From an uncultured Clostridium sp. (lineage in GTDB: Bacteria; Bacillota_A; Clostridia; TANB77; CAG-508), in the NCBI GenBank assembly GCA_946491915.1, contig CAMLYR010000012.1:1-26544 (forward strand): a stretch of DNA of 26,544 bases. Direction: 5' to 3'. The position numbers and the translations under genes were made by a program. The notes under the pieces are model-generated. The model did not search any database, was not told the DNA's origin, and saw only the letters and a program-made list of their open reading frames with translations. Shown here in pieces: positions 23,742 to 26,544 of this stretch; position 1 is the stretch's first letter; the number at the start of each line of letters is the position of its first letter.

Positions 23742-23774
23742 CAGTATAGAAAATAAAATCTATACCGTTTTTTT
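23742..23774 (+). terminator. Terminator of the mec-like locus
   Basis: GTATAGA (23744-23750) and TCTATAC (23759-23765) pair around an AAATAAAA loop, followed by CCGTTTTTTTA. Confidence 0.75.
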
Positions 23775-23803
23775 ATATGATAGATGTTTAAGAGTCAAAA
23801 AAG

Positions 23804-23831
23804 TGTAAATACTATTTACAAGAAATAGTAT
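23804..23831. promoter_or_regulatory. Overlapping palindromes before the prepilin gene
   Basis: TGTAAATACTATTTACA (23804-23820) is a perfect 7-bp dyad with a three-base centre. It overlaps a second perfect repeat, ATACTATTT (23809-23817) with AAATAGTAT (23823-23831). The arrangement suits an operator or a mutually exclusive RNA fold, but no cognate regulator is identified. Confidence 0.35.
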
Positions 23832-23856
23832 ATATAACAAAAGAAGGGAGTTTCTT

Positions 23857-24729
23857 ATGAATAATAAGGTACAACAAAAAAATAAAGGAATTACATTAAT
23901 TGCTTTAGTTATCACAATCATTGTGTTATTAATTTTGGTAGGAGTAACAATTACAACATTAACGGGAGATAATGGAATTTTAAATAAAGCAGAACAAGCT
24001 AAAATAGAAACAGAGGAAGAACAATTAAAAGAAGAAATAAAATTAGCATACAATACAGTAAAAATAGGGAGCAATTTAAATGGATGGGATCTAGATACAG
24101 AGATTATAGAATTGCAAAAAGAACTAACAAACAACAATAAAGTAGATAATATATTAGTATATAGAGGAAAAGAAAAAGACGGAAATGATGTTATTATAGT
24201 AGAATACACAAATAGGGAAAAAACATATTGTATAAGAAATGAAACAATGGTAAATAGATGTGATGTTAAATATAAATTGGGAGAATTAAAGAAAGATACT
24301 ATTGAAACAGGGGAATATGCAATTATTTGTGAAACTTCTTCAACAACATCAGTATTATGTAATGACCTAAAATACGAAGTTGTATCTTTAAATGAAGGTG
24401 AAGAATTAAAAAAAACAATGAGATGGAGAGTAGAAAAGAGTGATGAGGGGATATTAATATATCCAGCCAGTGGAAATACTAAGAAATATATATATAGATC
24501 AAATACTGTTACTGGTAAGGGATATAGGCTGGGATTGAGTGAAAATGAATTTTATTGGAATGAGTCATGGGATTCGGAAAATCAGGCTTTTAAAGTTTTT
24601 ACGAAAACGAATACTGGCAGAACATTATATATCGGATTTTATAATAGTAAGCTAGGTTGGATAGCCATGTCAGTAACAAGAGTTATTCAATTTGCAAATG
24701 TATATACTGAAATTAATATATTAGATTAA
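23857..24729 (+). CDS. Type IV prepilin-like protein
   Basis: The protein starts with a short basic leader (MNNKVQQKNKG), a prepilin peptidase site between Gly and Ile, and the hydrophobic helix ITLIALVITIIVLLILVGV, followed by the amphipathic continuation NGILNKAEQAKIETEEEQL. This is the clostridial pseudopilin form in which position 5 of the mature protein is Ala rather than Glu. The remaining 230 residues form a secreted globular part, with YRLGLSENEFYWNESW near the end, which I do not recognise. No prepilin peptidase, pilus ATPase or other pilin gene is in the window, so this is an orphan. AAGGGAG precedes the ATG by nine bases. Confidence 0.75.
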   Translation: MNNKVQQKNKGITLIALVITIIVLLILVGVTITTLTGDNGILNKAEQAKIETEEEQLKEEIKLAYNTVKIGSNLNGWDLDTEIIELQKELTNNNKVDNILVYRGKEKDGNDVIIVEYTNREKTYCIRNETMVNRCDVKYKLGELKKDTIETGEYAIICETSSTTSVLCNDLKYEVVSLNEGEELKKTMRWRVEKSDEGILIYPASGNTKKYIYRSNTVTGKGYRLGLSENEFYWNESWDSENQAFKVFTKTNTGRTLYIGFYNSKLGWIAMSVTRVIQFANVYTEINILD

Positions 24730-24773
24730 AGAATTATAAGATTATACAATAGTGAAATAAATTCAGAAAAAAA

Positions 24774-24802
24774 TAGACTTTTCTCTAAATTTGTGATAAT
24801 AT
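24774..24802 (+). promoter_or_regulatory. Promoter of metG
   Basis: TAGACT (24774-24779) and TAATAT (24797-24802) are 17 bases apart, with a TG two bases before the -10. It lies about 60 bases before the start; no T-box structure is visible. Confidence 0.5.
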
Positions 24803-24865
24803 ATTTGTGAATTTTGCACAGAATAAAAGAAAAATATATTATGATAAATAAGGGAGATGAAAAAT

Positions 24866-26440
24866 TTGAGCAATAAATTTTATGTAACAACACCAATCTA
24901 TTATCCAAGTGGAAAATTTCATATAGGAACAGCCTATACAACAGTGCTAGCAGATACTATGAAAAGATATCATCAGTTAAAAGGTGAAGACACATATATG
25001 CTTACAGGAACAGATGAACATGGGCAAAAAATTCAAGGAATAGCAGAAAAAAATGGTAAAGAACCCAAAAAATATGTTGATGAAATGGCAGCACAAGCAA
25101 AAGAATTATGGGAAAAAATGGGAATTTATTATGATGACTTTATTCAAACCACAGAAGAAAGACATACCAAAATTGTTCAAAAAATATTTGATAGATTTAT
25201 GGAACAAGGAGACATATATAAAGGAGAATATGAAGGTTGGTATTGTGTACCATGTGAGACCTATTTTACAGAAACGCAATTAGTAGATGGAAAATGTCCA
25301 GACTGTGGTAGAGAAGTTAAATTAATGAAAGAAGAAGCATATTTCTTTAATATGAAGAAATATGTAGATAAATTAGTAAAATATTATGATGAGCATCCTG
25401 ATTTTATCAAGCCAGCATTTCGAAAAAATGAAATGATAAATAACTTTATTAAACCAGGATTAGAAGATTTATGTGTAACAAGAACAAGTTTTGATTGGGG
25501 AATTAAAGTATTAAAAGATCCAAAACATGTGATTTATGTATGGTTAGATGCCTTAACAAACTATATAACTGCTTTAGGATATATGTCTGATGATGATACA
25601 TTATTCCAAAAATACTGGCCAGCAGATTTACAAATCGTAGGAAAAGATATTGCTAGATTCCACTTAATTTATTGGCCAATATTCTTAATGGCATTAGATT
25701 TACCATTACCAAAAACGATTTTGGTTCACAACTGGATTATGATGAAAGATGGTAAAATGTCAAAATCAAAAGGTAATGTCATTTATCCAGAAACTTTAAT
25801 TGATAGATATGGACTAGACCCAACTAGATATTTCTTACTTAGAGAAATGCCAGTAAATCAAGACGGAATCTTTTCACCAAAAGCATTTGTAGAAAGATAT
25901 AACTTTGATTTATGTAATGACTTAAGTAATTTATTAAACAGAACCGTATCAATGGTAAATAAATATTTTGGAGGAAACGTTCCAGAATATAATGGTACTC
26001 CAAATGCAGTAGATAAAGAATTAGAAGACTATTCTACAGAAAAAATTAAAAGGTTTGAAGAAAAATTAAATGAATACGAAATTGCCAATGCTTTACAAGA
26101 AATATGGGATTTAATCGCAAGAACAAATAAATATATTGATGAAACCATGCCATGGACTTTATCAAAAGAAGAAAAAACAGAAGAATTAAAATCTGCAATG
26201 TATCATTTAATTGAAAATTTAAGAAAAATTGCCATCTTAATCAAACCATTCATGACAGACACATCAAACAATATGTTAAAACAAATTGGTATAACAGATG
26301 TTGATAAAATTAGATGGGATGATATTTATGCATATGACACGTTAAAAGATATGAAGGTAATTGAAAAAGGAGAACCAATTTTCATGAGATTAAAAGTAGA
26401 TGAAGAAGTTGAATACTTAAAATCTGTTATGAAAAAATAA
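24866..26440 (+). CDS. metG: Methionyl-tRNA synthetase
   Basis: A class I aminoacyl-tRNA synthetase charging tRNA-Met. Motifs numbered from the TTG start: HIGT (19-22) for the HIGH site, a zinc knuckle with Cys127, Cys130, Cys144 and Cys147 (CVPC and CPDC), and KMSKS at 297-301. The helical anticodon domain follows. At about 524 residues it lacks the C-terminal tRNA-binding (Trbp111-like) domain found in many Bacillota MetRS. I chose TTG 24866 because AAGGGAG (24850-24856) is nine bases upstream of it, whereas it directly abuts the ATG at 24857; that ATG would add three residues. A REP-like hairpin starts at the stop codon and probably ends transcription. Confidence 0.93.
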   Translation: MSNKFYVTTPIYYPSGKFHIGTAYTTVLADTMKRYHQLKGEDTYMLTGTDEHGQKIQGIAEKNGKEPKKYVDEMAAQAKELWEKMGIYYDDFIQTTEERHTKIVQKIFDRFMEQGDIYKGEYEGWYCVPCETYFTETQLVDGKCPDCGREVKLMKEEAYFFNMKKYVDKLVKYYDEHPDFIKPAFRKNEMINNFIKPGLEDLCVTRTSFDWGIKVLKDPKHVIYVWLDALTNYITALGYMSDDDTLFQKYWPADLQIVGKDIARFHLIYWPIFLMALDLPLPKTILVHNWIMMKDGKMSKSKGNVIYPETLIDRYGLDPTRYFLLREMPVNQDGIFSPKAFVERYNFDLCNDLSNLLNRTVSMVNKYFGGNVPEYNGTPNAVDKELEDYSTEKIKRFEEKLNEYEIANALQEIWDLIARTNKYIDETMPWTLSKEEKTEELKSAMYHLIENLRKIAILIKPFMTDTSNNMLKQIGITDVDKIRWDDIYAYDTLKDMKVIEKGEPIFMRLKVDEEVEYLKSVMKK

Positions 26441-26475
26441 GGGATTTTGGGGATGGACTCATTTTTCCCTTTTTT
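26441..26475. repeat. Solo REP-like sequence, also metG terminator
   Basis: The stretch shares GGGGA-GGACTCATTTTTCCC (one base different) with each arm of the inverted repeat at 11515-11640. AAGGGA at the stop codon pairs with TCCCTT, followed by TTTT, so it can act as a terminator. It is a single copy rather than an inverted pair. Confidence 0.75.
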
Positions 26476-26544
26476 AAATTTACAGAATTATAAAAAATAT
26501 AGAATATAAAGCCATTACACAATTTTGTATAAGCTAAATTTTCA

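Noticed and set aside
23760..24209. 149-codon minus-strand frame over the prepilin start
   Set aside because: Antisense to the prepilin signal and helix; Ser/Ile/Phe-rich translation and no ribosome site.

Overview
The window is AT-rich, with strong AGGAGG-type ribosome sites, several TTG starts, tightly packed genes and many rho-independent terminators. The gene families (bifunctional Rel, RecJ, BlaI/M56 regulators, a MecA-type PBP, a clostridial GITLIALV prepilin, a thioredoxin reductase without the NADPH signature) point to a low-GC Bacillota, probably an uncultured gut-type Clostridia. The lineage is inferred from the proteins, not from a marker search.

Layout. (1) Positions 1-3750 look like an accessory island. 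It holds two tandem, independently promoted small-RNA units on the minus strand (the second is cut by the window edge), a nucleoside phosphorylase read in the same direction, and a divergent three-gene cassette of overlapping unrecognised genes. The cassette lies between two 48-bp imperfect direct repeats. (2) 3776-4982 is an HD-domain protein of the YfbR type with a visibly different base composition and its own promoter and terminator. (3) 5157-7426 is a divergent pair, a membrane family 2 glycosyltransferase and a membrane-anchored polysaccharide deacetylase, which together resemble a minimal poly-N-acetylglucosamine exopolysaccharide set. (4) 7552-14020 is the core clostridial order recJ - rel - MBL hydrolase - small protein - hisS, interrupted by a REP-type perfect inverted repeat with 46-bp arms. 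(5) 14076-17181 holds a YcxB-like membrane protein, trxB and trxA with their own promoter, and an alpha/beta hydrolase. (6) 17287-23774 is a mec-like locus: a BlaI operator, a BlaI/MecI repressor, an M56 (BlaR1/MecR1) metalloprotease with a non-PBP sensor domain, a GLUG-repeat surface protein, two decayed small genes and a MecA-type penicillin-binding protein. (7) 23804-26475 holds a prepilin-like protein, metG and a second, solo REP sequence.

How the parts fit. The BlaI-M56-PBP locus has every part of an inducible cell-wall stress or beta-lactam response: repressor, paired operator boxes at the promoter, a conserved Asn-Phe cleavage site in the repressor, a zinc protease, and a class B3 PBP with all three catalytic motifs. 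The sensor domain does not look like the classical beta-lactam binding domain, so the inducing signal may differ. The least explained part is the left end, where short RNAs share promoter, outer stem and terminator hairpin but differ in the core.
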